Program-made: the position numbers and the translations under genes | Origin: Gordonia sputi NBRC 100414 | GTDB lineage: Bacteria; Actinomycetota; Actinomycetes; Mycobacteriales; Mycobacteriaceae | NCBI RefSeq assembly: GCF_000248055.1 | Contig: NZ_BAFC01000007.1 | Location: forward strand, 51,878 to 115,877 | Direction: 5' to 3' | Length of the DNA: 64,000 nt | Shown: positions 19,557-28,081 of the stretch, piece by piece | Layout: each line of letters opens with the position of its first letter | Position numbering within the stretch: the first letter of the stretch is position 1 | Notes under the pieces: generated by a model | Seen by the model: the letters and a program-made list of their open reading frames with translations, nothing else | What the model was told of the DNA's origin: nothing | The model's database searches: none

Positions 19557-19781
19557 ATGACGCCTTCACCGAGCGCCCTGGTCCTCGCCGCGGATCAGGG
19601 CGAGGTCGCAGTACTCACACTTGCCATCGCGCTCTACTCGGCGGCCATACTCATCGCGATCGGCGTGGGTATCAACGCCGTCAACCGCAAGCGTCGACGC
19701 CTCGCCATCGCGATGGCGATATGCGTCGGGGTGCTGGTGGTTGCCGGCGTCGTAGTCGCGGTGATGAGCAGTATCCACTGA
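19557..19781 (+). CDS. Small two-TM membrane protein (74 aa)
   Basis: 74 residues: a short exported-looking N terminus, TM1 (VAVLTLAIALYSAAILIAIG), a basic loop NAVNRKRRRLA and TM2 (AICVGVLVVAGVVVAVM). The basic loop puts it on the cytosolic side, with both ends outside. No family recognised. It sits 86 nt after the mycolyltransferase; the stop codon is part of a tandem palindrome array. Coding status rests on the amphipathic/TM pattern and codon bias. Confidence 0.6.
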   Translation: MTPSPSALVLAADQGEVAVLTLAIALYSAAILIAIGVGINAVNRKRRRLAIAMAICVGVLVVAGVVVAVMSSIH

Positions 19782-19868
19782 CGGCTAGCCGTCCCTAGCC
19801 ACTGACGGCTCTGCCGTCCCAATCCCACTGACGGCTCGCCGTTCACCTGCACCGACGGCCTGCCGTCC
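19776..19868. repeat. Tandem array of four GACGGC...GCCGTC dyads at a stop codon
   Basis: Four units starting CACTG/CACCG at 19776, 19800, 19826 and 19850 (periods 24, 26, 24). Each contains GACGGC, 2-3 nt, GCCGT(C); the first is a perfect 14-bp palindrome (19780-19793). The TGA stop of the 74-aa gene (19779-19781) is part of unit 1 and is repeated in units 2 and 3. Confidence 0.85.
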
Positions 19869-20004
19869 ACCACCTCGACGCCCCGCGTATGCGCGAACGC
19901 TCAACGGTATTCACCGAGGGGGCTTAGACTTCGGCGGTTACGCTCTGCCGCGGGGGACGCAGCCCGTAGACCCGACGGTGGAATCGATCTGATCAGGGGT
20001 GTGT

Positions 20005-21546
20005 ATGTCAGAGATGCCGTTCGGTGGGTTGAGTCGTCGCGAGTTCTTGTCGCGAGTTGCCGCGGTCGGCGGGGGCGCACTGCTCACGTCGTGGGCCGCG
20101 CCGATCATCGACAAGGCCTACGCCCAGGCCGACCCTGCGGGCACGGGATCACTCGACGACATCGAGCACATCGTGCTGTTCATGCAGGAGAACCGCAGCT
20201 TCGATCACTACTTCGGCACCTACTCGGGTGTGCGAGGATTCGGCGAGTCGACGCCGCTGTGGCGCCAGCACGGCTGGGCACCCGGCGTCGGACCGACCAA
20301 GTCGGGATACACGATGCCGTTCCGCCTCGACACCGAGAACGACGCCAACCTCGACGGCGAGTGCATCAACGATCCCGACCACTCGTGGGCCGGGCTCCAT
20401 CACGCGTGGAACGGCGGCCGCAACGACGGTTGGCTCCCCATGTCGATCGATTCGGTCGGTCCCGCCAACGCGCCTGCACTCATGGGCTACTACGAGCGCG
20501 AGGACATCCCTGTCCACCGGACGCTTGCCGAGGCATTCACCATCTGCGACGCCTACCACTGCTCAGTACTCGGCCCCACCGACCCCAATCGCCTGTACTG
20601 GATGAGCGCAACGCTCGACCCCGAGGGCAAGCACGGTGGTCCGCTTCTCGAAACACCAACGCTCATACCCAAATTCGCCTACAGCTGGCGCACCATGCCG
20701 GAGAACCTCAGCGAGGCGGGCGTGAGTTGGAAGATCTACAACAACAAAGACCTCGGCCCGGTCTCGTCGGTTGTCCTCGACGGCATGATGGGCTGTTTCA
20801 AGCAGGCGCAGAATCCCAACTCGGAGTTGGCTCGACGCGGTATCGACCCGACCTACCCGAACGACTTCCGCGCCGACGTCGCCGCCAACCGGCTACCCAA
20901 GGTGTCGTGGGTCGTCCCACCGGCGATGGAGTGCGAACATCCCGCGCTGCCCGCGGCTTTGGGCGCTGTCGGCATCGTGCAACTCCTCGACATCCTCACG
21001 TCGAATCCCGCGGTCTGGGAGAAGACGGCTCTGATCATCAGCTACGACGAGAACGGCGGCTTCTTCGACCACGTCGTTCCCCCGACGGCACCGCCCGGCA
21101 CCAAGGGCGAGTACGTCAGCGTGCCGAACATCAACAAGGTCTCGTCGTCGAAAGGCATCCGCGGGCCGATCGGACTCGGCTACCGCGTGCCGTGCTTCGT
21201 GATCTCGCCGTACAGTCGTGGCGGACTCGTCGCGCGCGAAACCTTCGACCACACTTCGCAATTGCGACTCATCGAGAAGCGCTTCGGCGTCGACGTCCCG
21301 AACCTGACCGCGTGGCGCAGGCAGACCGTCGGCGACATGACGACGGCGTTCGATTTCGCGCACCGCCCCAACTCGGCGCGACCACGCCTCGGCGACCCGA
21401 ACCCCAAGGCACAGAACGCTCTGTTGAAGTGCGGCCCCAACATTGCAGCGGGCACGGCCGGGTATGGCAAGCCGTATCCGGTGCCGCCCAACAGCATGCC
21501 GCGCCAGCAGCCCGGCACGCGTAGATCGCCGAGCGGCATCGTCTGA
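20005..21546 (+). CDS. Tat-exported phospholipase C / phosphoesterase family
   Basis: 513 residues from ATG 20005, chosen because AGGGG lies 5 nt upstream; a GTG two codons earlier is possible. The N terminus carries a twin-arginine signal, SRREFL at residues 10-15, then [16 protein letters not shown] and an AYAQA cleavage site. The mature part opens with [20 protein letters not shown], the signature of bacterial PLC/AcpA phosphoesterases, and continues with [28 protein letters not shown] and SPYSRGG, the metal-binding segments. Size matches mycobacterial PlcA-C. It should cleave phosphatidylcholine-type lipids or another phosphodiester at the cell surface. Follows the mycolyltransferase region, monocistronic. 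Confidence 0.92.
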   Translation: MSEMPFGGLSRREFLSRVAAVGGGALLTSWAAPIIDKAYAQADPAGTGSLDDIEHIVLFMQENRSFDHYFGTYSGVRGFGESTPLWRQHGWAPGVGPTKSGYTMPFRLDTENDANLDGECINDPDHSWAGLHHAWNGGRNDGWLPMSIDSVGPANAPALMGYYEREDIPVHRTLAEAFTICDAYHCSVLGPTDPNRLYWMSATLDPEGKHGGPLLETPTLIPKFAYSWRTMPENLSEAGVSWKIYNNKDLGPVSSVVLDGMMGCFKQAQNPNSELARRGIDPTYPNDFRADVAANRLPKVSWVVPPAMECEHPALPAALGAVGIVQLLDILTSNPAVWEKTALIISYDENGGFFDHVVPPTAPPGTKGEYVSVPNINKVSSSKGIRGPIGLGYRVPCFVISPYSRGGLVARETFDHTSQLRLIEKRFGVDVPNLTAWRRQTVGDMTTAFDFAHRPNSARPRLGDPNPKAQNALLKCGPNIAAGTAGYGKPYPVPPNSMPRQQPGTRRSPSGIV

Positions 21547-21553
21547 CCCGTTC

Positions 21554-22717
21554 TCACGCCGCGGCGGGCAGACGTCCGTCGAGAACCGCCGCGGCTGTGC
21601 GCGTGAACACGGTCGTCCATGCGGCGACGAGAACAACCAAGAGCATCGCCGCGGCAACGCGAAACATGGTGACGTCCAGGGCCGTTGCCAGTGCGGCCAA
21701 GCCAGTCACGCAGGTGCCGATCGGAAAGGTGAAGCTCCACCATGTCAGCGCGAACGGCATGGAACGTCGGATGTTGTGCACAGTGACAGCGGTGGCGAGC
21801 GCGAACATCACCACGCCCAAGCCGGTCGCCGCGACTCCGTAACCGACACCGAAGATCCGCAAACCCGTTGCGATGGTGTGGGACTCGGAGGTGTACCCGG
21901 CGAGCGCGGAGTCGGCATGCGCGGCAAGCGAATTCGCCGCCGTGATGGACTGGCCGATGACGCCGAGCGTGATCCAGATCGTCGGTGCGGCACACCCGGT
22001 GGGTACGGTCCCGTGAACCAGGCGGCCATAGATCATCGACAGTGTGATCAGACCCAGGAACAAGCTGAGTCCAAACAGTAAGTAGCACAACAGCAGAAAG
22101 CTCACTCGCCACTGCCCCGCCGGAACGTGGTCGACCAGCAGCGCACCCGTCGTCGCCGACACCATCGGCGGGACGACCGGCATCAGCCATGCCGGTAGCG
22201 CGACGAGGTCGGAGCGTCGACGATGGCGCGTCATCATGAGAAATGGCACGGCGATCGCCGTGCCGAGCCCCAGGAGGGTCCCGACCGACCACAGGGCCGC
22301 GTCGACGACAACCCCCGCGTCAGACCCGAGGAGCGACACCCCAACGGTGATGGTGCCCGCTCCGACGGTCAACAGCGCCATCGGGATCGCGCCGTAGAAC
22401 TGAACCATCACAGGGTCGGCGGCGTAATGTCGCGCCTGCGCGGGATGCCGCACCCAGTGCACACCGAACGCCGCGGCGATCACTACCAGCAGCACCGCCG
22501 CGAGCAACCAGATCGCCGTCGCGAAGCCGCGGACCGCCGGTACATCTCCGGCAACACTGATCGCCGACGTCGCCACGATCCCGGTACCCATCACCGCCGC
22601 AAACCAGTTGGGCGTGATGTGGGCGAACGCCTCGGCGCGACGCCTCCCCGACGATCCGCTCGACGGAACGTCGGGGGTCAGCGGGCGGTCGAGGATCTCG
22701 GTCATGGTTCCCAGCAT
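21554..22717 (-). CDS. TDT-family transporter (SLAC1/TehA/Mae1-like)
   Basis: 387 residues with ten predicted TM segments, beginning FAHITPNWFAAVMGTGIVAT, the hallmark of the tellurite-resistance/dicarboxylate transporter family. Further conserved bits are PMALLTVGAG, GIPVVPPMVSA-like LMPVVPPMVSATTG and TWWSFTFPIGTC. Members export C4-dicarboxylates, sulfite or act as anion channels. Convergent with plc, 7 nt apart. Either ATG 22717 or the one four codons later (22705) may be the start. Confidence 0.85.
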   Translation of the reverse strand: MLGTMTEILDRPLTPDVPSSGSSGRRRAEAFAHITPNWFAAVMGTGIVATSAISVAGDVPAVRGFATAIWLLAAVLLVVIAAAFGVHWVRHPAQARHYAADPVMVQFYGAIPMALLTVGAGTITVGVSLLGSDAGVVVDAALWSVGTLLGLGTAIAVPFLMMTRHRRRSDLVALPAWLMPVVPPMVSATTGALLVDHVPAGQWRVSFLLLCYLLFGLSLFLGLITLSMIYGRLVHGTVPTGCAAPTIWITLGVIGQSITAANSLAAHADSALAGYTSESHTIATGLRIFGVGYGVAATGLGVVMFALATAVTVHNIRRSMPFALTWWSFTFPIGTCVTGLAALATALDVTMFRVAAAMLLVVLVAAWTTVFTRTAAAVLDGRLPAAA

Positions 22718-22802
22718 CGATCGCCGGGCGACCCGCCGGAAGACGGCTCAACGTTGTGGGGTCACAAGCGCTGGTTGTGGCTCCGCGCGCCCGCTCGACG
22801 CG

Positions 22803-22869
22803 ACGAAGCGCCCAGTCGACGGAATACTGCGGCCACTCGGCCGCGCTCCCTGTCGAGTGGGCGCTTCGT
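22803..22869. terminator. Long nested hairpin after the ABM gene
   Basis: Arms 22803-22820 and 22852-22869 pair at 17 of 18 positions. The 31-nt loop contains an inner hairpin, GCGGCC-ACTC-GGCCGC (22829-22844). It lies 17 nt after the stop of the minus-strand ABM gene and upstream of the TDT gene, so terminator is the simplest reading. Confidence 0.65.
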
Positions 22870-22886
22870 TCAGCCCACTGGGCAGG

Positions 22887-23207
22887 TCAGTCGACAGCCA
22901 TCTCGCCGAGCTCCGACCAGCCGTCGGCGTCGACGGTCGTGTTGATGATTTCCGGTGTGGCGACGAGGAACTGCGGCAGTTCGGCGGTCGCCTTCGTGAA
23001 GTGATCGCTCGAGACGTGAGCGACGGCGGCGTCGTCGTCGAACGCCTCGATGAGGACGTATTCGTTGGGGTCGTCGAGGCTGCGTGACCACGTGAACCAT
23101 TTGTTGCCCGGCTCCGACCGTGTTGCCTCGGTGAATTCGGCGACCAGGTCGGGCCACTGATCTGCGTACTCGGGCTTGATCTGCCATTTGGCGACGATGT
23201 GGATCAT
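22887..23207 (-). CDS. ABM-domain protein (putative quinol monooxygenase)
   Basis: 106 residues, one antibiotic-biosynthesis-monooxygenase ferredoxin-like fold: IHIVAKWQIKPEYADQW, then FTWSRSLDDPNEYVLIEAF and HVSSDHFTKATAELP, the conserved parts of YgiN-type proteins. These small dimers oxidise quinols without cofactor or detoxify reactive intermediates. A leaderless -10 TAGGCT 6 nt before the ATG supports the start. Between a TDT transporter and the aldehyde dehydrogenase on the other strand. Confidence 0.87.
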   Translation of the reverse strand: MIHIVAKWQIKPEYADQWPDLVAEFTEATRSEPGNKWFTWSRSLDDPNEYVLIEAFDDDAAVAHVSSDHFTKATAELPQFLVATPEIINTTVDADGWSELGEMAVD

Positions 23208-23213
23208 GCAACC

Positions 23214-23219
23214 AGCCTA
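23214..23219 (-). promoter_or_regulatory. -10 box of the ABM gene (leaderless)
   Basis: TAGGCT on the minus strand, 6 nt before the ATG at 23207. Confidence 0.5.
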
Positions 23220-23261
23220 GGTCGGCGCCACGACAACGCGGAACGGTTGCCGTATCTCATT

Positions 23262-23321
23262 GTGAGAACAGCGACCGTGAGAACACCGACCGTGAGAACA
23301 CCGATCGTGCGAACGCCTGGT
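23262..23321. repeat. Four tandem 15-bp repeats upstream of the aldehyde dehydrogenase gene
   Basis: Units at 23262, 23277, 23292 and 23307: GTGAGAACAGCGACC, GTGAGAACACCGACC, GTGAGAACACCGATC and a decayed GTGCGAACGCCTGGT. The array ends 70 nt before the gene, in its promoter region. Confidence 0.85.
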
Positions 23322-23391
23322 GCGAGGCGGCGTGCATCACCCAACCCGGGCGGGCGTAACTTGGGTCACACAGCACCACAGGAGGAAAGCG

Positions 23392-24816
23392 ATGCGCGAG
23401 ATCACCAAGTTCTACGTCGACGGTCAGTGGGTGGAGCCCACCGAGTTGAATCTCATCGACGTGATCAATCCGGCCACCGAAAAGGCCGCCGGCCACGTCG
23501 CGCTGGGCACCGCCGCAGACGTCGACGCCGCCGTGAACGCGGCGCGACGCGCCTTTGCCTCATGGGGGCGCAGCTCCATCGACGACAGACTCTCCGTGCT
23601 CAACGCCATCATCGCGGAGTATCAGAATCACGCAGACGACCTCGCCGACGCCGTCACCGAGGAGATGGGCGCTCCCGCGGGATTGGCGAAGGCAGCCCAG
23701 GTACCTATCGGCCTCGGACACCTCATGACCGCCGCTGCGGCGCTGCCCGAGTACCGCTTCGCGGAGGATCGTCGAACCTCTCGAATCGTCAAGGAGCCCA
23801 TCGGTGTCTGCGGATTCATCACGCCCTGGAACTGGCCGCTCAATCAGGTCATGTGCAAGGTGGCACCCGCGTTGGCCACCGGCTGCACGATGGTGCTGAA
23901 GCCTTCGGAGGTCGCTCCGTTCTCGGCGGCGATCGTCGCCGAGATCTTCGACGCCGCAGGCGTTCCCGCGGGCGTGTTCAATCTGGTCAACGGCGACGGA
24001 CCCGGCGTCGGCTCGGCATTGGCGGCACACCCGGGCATCGACATGATCTCGTTTACCGGCAGTACCCGCGCGGGTATCGAGGTCGCACGCACCGCAGCCC
24101 CGACCGTCAAGCGCGTCGCGCAGGAACTGGGCGGCAAGAGCCCCAACATCATCCTCGACGACGACGACCTCGCACAGAATGTCGCAGGCGGCGTCGCATC
24201 AGTCATGCTCAACTCCGGACAGTCCTGCAACGCACCTACCCGCATGCTGGTCCCCAACTCGCGAATCGACGACGTCGTCGAGGCTGTGAAATCGGTCGAA
24301 CCCTCACTGACAGTGGGAGATCCGACGAGCAAGGTGCGGCTCGGCCCGGTCGTGTCGGAGCCGCAGTTCGAGAAGATCCAGGGCCTCATCGAGCGCGCGA
24401 TCAACGACGGCGCCACCCCGGTCATCGGCGGTGCCGGCAGGCCAGACGATCTGCCCACCGGCTACTACGTGCGTCCGACCGTCTTCTCCGGCGTCACCAA
24501 CGACATGGAGATCGCGCGGACCGAGGTGTTCGGGCCCGTGCTGGTCGTCATCGGCTACGACGACATCGACGAGGCACTCGAGATCGCCAATGACACGGAG
24601 TACGGTCTCGCGGGCTACGTGTCGGGCAAGGATCTCGACGAGGTGCGCCGGATCGGCGAGCGTATCCGCGCCGGATCGATCTCCCTCAACGGCGCGCAAC
24701 TCGATCCGTCGGCACCGTTCGGCGGATACAAGCAGAGCGGCAACGGCCGCGAGTGGAGCGACTACGCATTCGACGAGTTCCTCGAGGTGAAGTCGCTTTT
24801 GGGCTACGACGCCTGA
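23392..24816 (+). CDS. Aldehyde dehydrogenase family protein
   Basis: 474 residues; ATG at 23392 with GGAGGAAAG directly upstream, the strongest ribosome-binding site in the window. NAD-binding FITPWNWPLNQ and FTGSTRAGIEVA, the general base in QELGGKSPNII, and the catalytic Cys279 in NSGQSCNAPTRM; EVFGPVLVVI closes the family signature. It oxidises an aldehyde to the acid with NAD(P)+; the substrate is unknown. The cofactor loop GSTRAG and the QSCNAPTR context resemble the broad-range ALDHs of actinobacteria. Followed by a clean terminator and a lipid methyltransferase. Confidence 0.93.
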   Translation: MREITKFYVDGQWVEPTELNLIDVINPATEKAAGHVALGTAADVDAAVNAARRAFASWGRSSIDDRLSVLNAIIAEYQNHADDLADAVTEEMGAPAGLAKAAQVPIGLGHLMTAAAALPEYRFAEDRRTSRIVKEPIGVCGFITPWNWPLNQVMCKVAPALATGCTMVLKPSEVAPFSAAIVAEIFDAAGVPAGVFNLVNGDGPGVGSALAAHPGIDMISFTGSTRAGIEVARTAAPTVKRVAQELGGKSPNIILDDDDLAQNVAGGVASVMLNSGQSCNAPTRMLVPNSRIDDVVEAVKSVEPSLTVGDPTSKVRLGPVVSEPQFEKIQGLIERAINDGATPVIGGAGRPDDLPTGYYVRPTVFSGVTNDMEIARTEVFGPVLVVIGYDDIDEALEIANDTEYGLAGYVSGKDLDEVRRIGERIRAGSISLNGAQLDPSAPFGGYKQSGNGREWSDYAFDEFLEVKSLLGYDA

Positions 24817-24820
24817 GCCT

Positions 24821-24859
24821 GCGTATCCGGATGGGTCACACATGCCCATCCGGATACGC
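24821..24859. terminator. Terminator hairpin after the aldehyde dehydrogenase gene
   Basis: A perfect 15-bp stem (24821-24835 with 24845-24859) and 9-nt loop begin 5 nt after the stop codon. Confidence 0.85.
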
Positions 24860-24918
24860 TGCGGGCAACGAAGACTCGGTGACAGTCGCAGAGTAGGTCG
24901 ACCCCGCGAGGAGCCAAG

Positions 24919-26151
24919 ATGACCGTTGCCCGTGACATCGCCGACGTGATCGAACACCACATCGGCGGTGAGATCCCTGTGCATCTCACCGCATGGGACG
25001 GCAGCGTCGTCGGCCCGGACGACGCTCCGCACGTCGCCATCTACAGCCCCGACGCGCTGCGCCGAATCATCTGGCATCCAGGCGAACTCGGCGCAGCTCA
25101 GGCCTACGTCACCGGCGAGCTCGACGTTGTCGACGACCTCGACGACGCCCTCACCCATGTGTGGGAGGTCGCCGCCGCTCGCGGGCTCTCTGGTATCCGC
25201 CCATCACCGCGTGTACTTTTCGACGTCGCGCGACTGGCTCTCCGCTACCGACTTCTCGGCCTCCCCACAGCCCCGCCTGCCAGCCAGGCACGCGTGCGGG
25301 GACGTCTGCATTCCCGCGCTCGCGACCGCGCCGCGATCAGTCACCACTACGACCTGTCGAACGACTTCTATGAGCTGATCCTCGACGAGCACATGGCGTA
25401 CTCGAGCGCCTACTGGACGTCGGATCACCCCGACTACACGCTGGCCGACGCGCAGGCGGACAAACTCGATCGCGTCTGCCGCAAGGTGGGTCTGGATTCG
25501 GTTGCCGGACAGCGATTCCTGGACATCGGGTGCGGATGGGGCTCGCTATCGCTCTATGCGGCAGAGCACTTCGATGCACGAGTGGTCGGCGTGACCATCT
25601 CACGCGAACAGAAGGCATTCATCGACGAGCGCATCGCGCAGCGCGGCCTGGCCGACCGCGTCGAGATCCGCGTGCAGGACTACCGCGAGATCCCCGACCC
25701 TCCGTTCGACGCCGTGGCGTCGTTGGAGATGGGCGAGCACGTCGGTGAGCAGAACTATGCCACGTACGCACAGGTGTTGCGCGACAAGGTCATTCCCGGT
25801 GGACGTGTGTGCATTCAACAGATGTCAAGGCCCGAGGGCAAGCATCCCGGCGGTGGCCCGTTCATCGAGTCGTTCATCGCACCCGACATGTACATGCGCC
25901 CCGTCGAGCGAACCGTGCAGTACCTGACCGATGCCGGACTCCGCGTCGACGACGTCGAGGAGATGGCCGAGCATTACGTTCGGACCGTAGACATCTGGTA
26001 CGACACCTTCGAGAAGAACTGGGCACGTGCCGTCGACCTGGTCGGCGATGAGATGGCACGCGTGTGGCGGCTCTACCTCGTCGGCGGACGCATGGCCTTC
26101 CGCGACGGCCGCATGGGCGTCGAGCAGATCACGGCGACGAGACCGCGTTAG
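24919..26151 (+). CDS. Cyclopropane-fatty-acid synthase-like SAM methyltransferase
   Basis: 410 residues; ATG with GAGGAG 6 nt upstream. The N-terminal ~130 residues are the lipid-presenting domain seen in CFA synthases and UfaA1-type proteins. Then ISHHYDLSNDFYELILDEHM, YSSAYW, SAM motif I RFLDIGCGWGSLSLYAAE and the catalytic-region EMGEHVGEQNYATY, all hallmarks of the family. It methylates a double bond in a membrane or mycolic lipid acyl chain (cyclopropane or methyl branch). The flavin partner used for 10-methyl branching (BfaA type) is not next to it. Its stop is part of a 17-bp tandem repeat shared with the convergent lipase. Confidence 0.9.
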   Translation: MTVARDIADVIEHHIGGEIPVHLTAWDGSVVGPDDAPHVAIYSPDALRRIIWHPGELGAAQAYVTGELDVVDDLDDALTHVWEVAAARGLSGIRPSPRVLFDVARLALRYRLLGLPTAPPASQARVRGRLHSRARDRAAISHHYDLSNDFYELILDEHMAYSSAYWTSDHPDYTLADAQADKLDRVCRKVGLDSVAGQRFLDIGCGWGSLSLYAAEHFDARVVGVTISREQKAFIDERIAQRGLADRVEIRVQDYREIPDPPFDAVASLEMGEHVGEQNYATYAQVLRDKVIPGGRVCIQQMSRPEGKHPGGGPFIESFIAPDMYMRPVERTVQYLTDAGLRVDDVEEMAEHYVRTVDIWYDTFEKNWARAVDLVGDEMARVWRLYLVGGRMAFRDGRMGVEQITATRPR

Positions 26152-26183
26152 CCCTGAGACCGCGTTAGCCCTGAGAGCGTTAA
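26139..26183. repeat. 17-bp tandem repeat spanning two convergent stop codons
   Basis: Two identical units GAGACCGCGTTAGCCCT (26139-26155, 26156-26172) and a partial third (GAGAGCGTTAA). The TAG of the methyltransferase gene (26149-26151) lies in unit 1; the stop of the minus-strand lipase (26180-26182) lies in the partial unit. Confidence 0.9.
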
Positions 26184-27043
26184 CTCGGCGCGACGTGCTG
26201 CTCGAGCCACCCGAGCGTCGTCGAGAGCACTCTCTCCTGCTCTGGCTCGTTGAAGATCTCGTGGTAGAGATCGTCGAAGATGACGAGCGTCTTGTCGTCG
26301 GAGCCCGCGAGGCGTTCGACCATCTCGCTGCCTGCCGGGTTGGTCAGCCGGTCGGCCGAACCGTGCATCACGAGAAGTGGGATCGTCAGTGAGCCCACGC
26401 GGTCGGGGAAGCTCTGCATCGTCGACAGCATCTCCGCACCCAACCGCGCCGGAATACGAGCGCGCGTCACCAGCGGATCGGCTTGGTATGCGGCGACGAC
26501 GTCGGGATCGCGAGAGACGGCCGTCGAATCCAACGCGATGGTCGGCAGCCAGGGCGCGACCTTTCCGAGAACCTGGGAGACGGCGATGACCGGACCCGGC
26601 ATGTCGTCGCCGGGCATCACGGCGGCACCGGAGAGGATCAGTCCGTCGAGCTTGCCCTGATGGTCGAGTGCGTAGTCGAGCGCGATGCAGCCGCCCATGC
26701 TGTGTCCGAGCAGATAGGTGGGCAGCCCGTCGATCGCGGTCTGCGTGACGACGGTGTCGAGGTCGTCACTGAATTGCTTGAATGACTTGATACGCAACCG
26801 TTTTCCGCCGGATCGGCCATGCCCGAGGTGGTCTGGTATCGCGACGGAAAATCCGGCGTCGGTGAACACCTTCGCGACATGCGAGTAGCGTCCGCCGTGC
26901 TCGCCGAGGCCATGTGCGATGACGACGAGTCCGCGCGGGTTCGCGGGCGTGAGGGTTGTGTAGAAGATCTGCGCGCCGTGCTTGCCGGAGAAGGTGCGCT
27001 CTTCGGTCGTGACGCCAGGTGTGCCGTCTGCGCTGTCAGCCAT
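26180..27043 (-). CDS. Monoacylglycerol lipase-like alpha/beta hydrolase
   Basis: 287 residues from the ATG at 27043. Oxyanion region VIAHGLGEHGGRYSH, then SVAIPDHLGHGRSGGKR and the nucleophile elbow LLGHSMGGCIAL; the acid lies in LVMHGSADRLTNPAGS and the His in DDLYHEIFNEPE. This is the HGLGEH/lysophospholipase (MAG lipase) group, e.g. mycobacterial Rv0183-type enzymes. A -10 CATAAT 6 nt upstream of the ATG supports the start over a GTG six codons earlier. Convergent with the methyltransferase. Confidence 0.9.
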   Translation of the reverse strand: MADSADGTPGVTTEERTFSGKHGAQIFYTTLTPANPRGLVVIAHGLGEHGGRYSHVAKVFTDAGFSVAIPDHLGHGRSGGKRLRIKSFKQFSDDLDTVVTQTAIDGLPTYLLGHSMGGCIALDYALDHQGKLDGLILSGAAVMPGDDMPGPVIAVSQVLGKVAPWLPTIALDSTAVSRDPDVVAAYQADPLVTRARIPARLGAEMLSTMQSFPDRVGSLTIPLLVMHGSADRLTNPAGSEMVERLAGSDDKTLVIFDDLYHEIFNEPEQERVLSTTLGWLEQHVAPS

Positions 27044-27049
27044 TGGGCC

Positions 27050-27055
27050 ATTATG
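27050..27055 (-). promoter_or_regulatory. -10 box of the monoacylglycerol lipase gene (leaderless)
   Basis: CATAAT on the minus strand (five of six to TATAAT), 6 nt before the ATG at 27043. Confidence 0.45.
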
Positions 27056-27124
27056 GCTCACCGCGCGGCCAGATCAGCAAATTCGGGCCAAGCTCCACCC
27101 GGGCACGTCAACCACCGGTCCGCG

Positions 27125-27958
27125 TCAGACGCCGACCCCGACGAACTTCTCCGACGCCGCCCAGAGCCCGTCGATGAGGTCTCGGCGGTGTGCCTGCTTG
27201 TTCTCCCGACCGTTGGGCTTGAGCCGGTCGAAGTAGACGCCGTTGATCTCCGGGTCCGCACCACGACGTGCCAGCGCGATGAGTGGCTGCGCACCCTGCT
27301 CAGGGGTGATGGTGCCGAACCGCTTGAGGGGTGTTCGATAGAACAGTCCGACGAAGGCAGAGTCGCGACCGAAGCTGCTGGCGACCACACCGGGGTGTAC
27401 GGCAGCCGAGACGATCCCGTCGTCGCGCCACCGATCGGCGATACCCCTGGTGAACATGATGTTCTCCAATTTGCTTGTCCCGTAACACCGTAACTCGATC
27501 GTGCGTCGTCGCTCGAAGTCCAGGTCGGTGAGATCCACGCTGCCCGCAAGGTTGCCGAAGCTCGAGGTGTTGACCACCAGCGCGCCACCGTCGGCAGCCA
27601 ACTGCTCCTTGAGCAGGTTCGTCAGGAGAAACCCGCTGAGGTGATTGATCTGGAAGTTCGGCTCGTGTCCGTCCGCCGTCTTCTGTGCCGGCGCGAACGT
27701 GCCGCCCGCGTTGTTCAGCAGCACATCGATGGAATCGACCCGTGCGGCGATGTCGCCCGCCAGAGCGCGCACCTCGTCGAAGCGCGCGTAGTCGGCGGTG
27801 AACGCCGTCGCACCCACTTCTGCCGCCACAGCCTTCGTCTTCTCCTCCGACCTTCCGACGATGATCAGGTCGACTTCGGGTCCGGCGAGCTCGCGCGCGG
27901 CGACAGCTCCTATTCCGTCGCTGGCGCCGGTGATCACGATTGTCCGTGTGTCTGCCAC
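27125..27958 (-). CDS. Short-chain dehydrogenase/reductase (retinol dehydrogenase-like)
   Basis: 277 residues from the GTG at 27958, which has GGGGGA 5 nt upstream; the 40 codons further upstream in frame lack similarity and are not counted. Cofactor motif ITGASDGIGAVAA, LLNNAGGTF, catalytic Tyr-Lys in CYGTSKLENIMF and a C-terminal HPGVVASSFGRDS. The pattern is that of classical SDRs close to the WW-oxidoreductase/retinol-dehydrogenase group. NADP(H)-dependent redox on an alcohol or ketone; substrate unknown. Downstream of the GntR gene by 123 nt on the same strand. Confidence 0.87.
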   Translation of the reverse strand: MADTRTIVITGASDGIGAVAARELAGPEVDLIIVGRSEEKTKAVAAEVGATAFTADYARFDEVRALAGDIAARVDSIDVLLNNAGGTFAPAQKTADGHEPNFQINHLSGFLLTNLLKEQLAADGGALVVNTSSFGNLAGSVDLTDLDFERRRTIELRCYGTSKLENIMFTRGIADRWRDDGIVSAAVHPGVVASSFGRDSAFVGLFYRTPLKRFGTITPEQGAQPLIALARRGADPEINGVYFDRLKPNGRENKQAHRRDLIDGLWAASEKFVGVGV

Positions 27959-28081
27959 TGAGGTCCCCCGCTTCGTGTCATCGAGCGTCGTGCCCGAACC
28001 GTTCTCATCAGGTCTACACGGCGTCGGGTCCAGACGGAGTCGGGCCTGGTCCCATCGCTTGCGGGGCACGACGAGCACGCA

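Noticed and set aside
19776..19868. CRISPR-like array or MIRU element
   Set aside because: Units are too short and dyad-symmetric; no spacers of constant length, no similarity to MIRU sequence that I can recognise.
23262..23321. CRISPR-like array
   Set aside because: Units are contiguous with no spacers and no cas genes are present; a tandem repeat.
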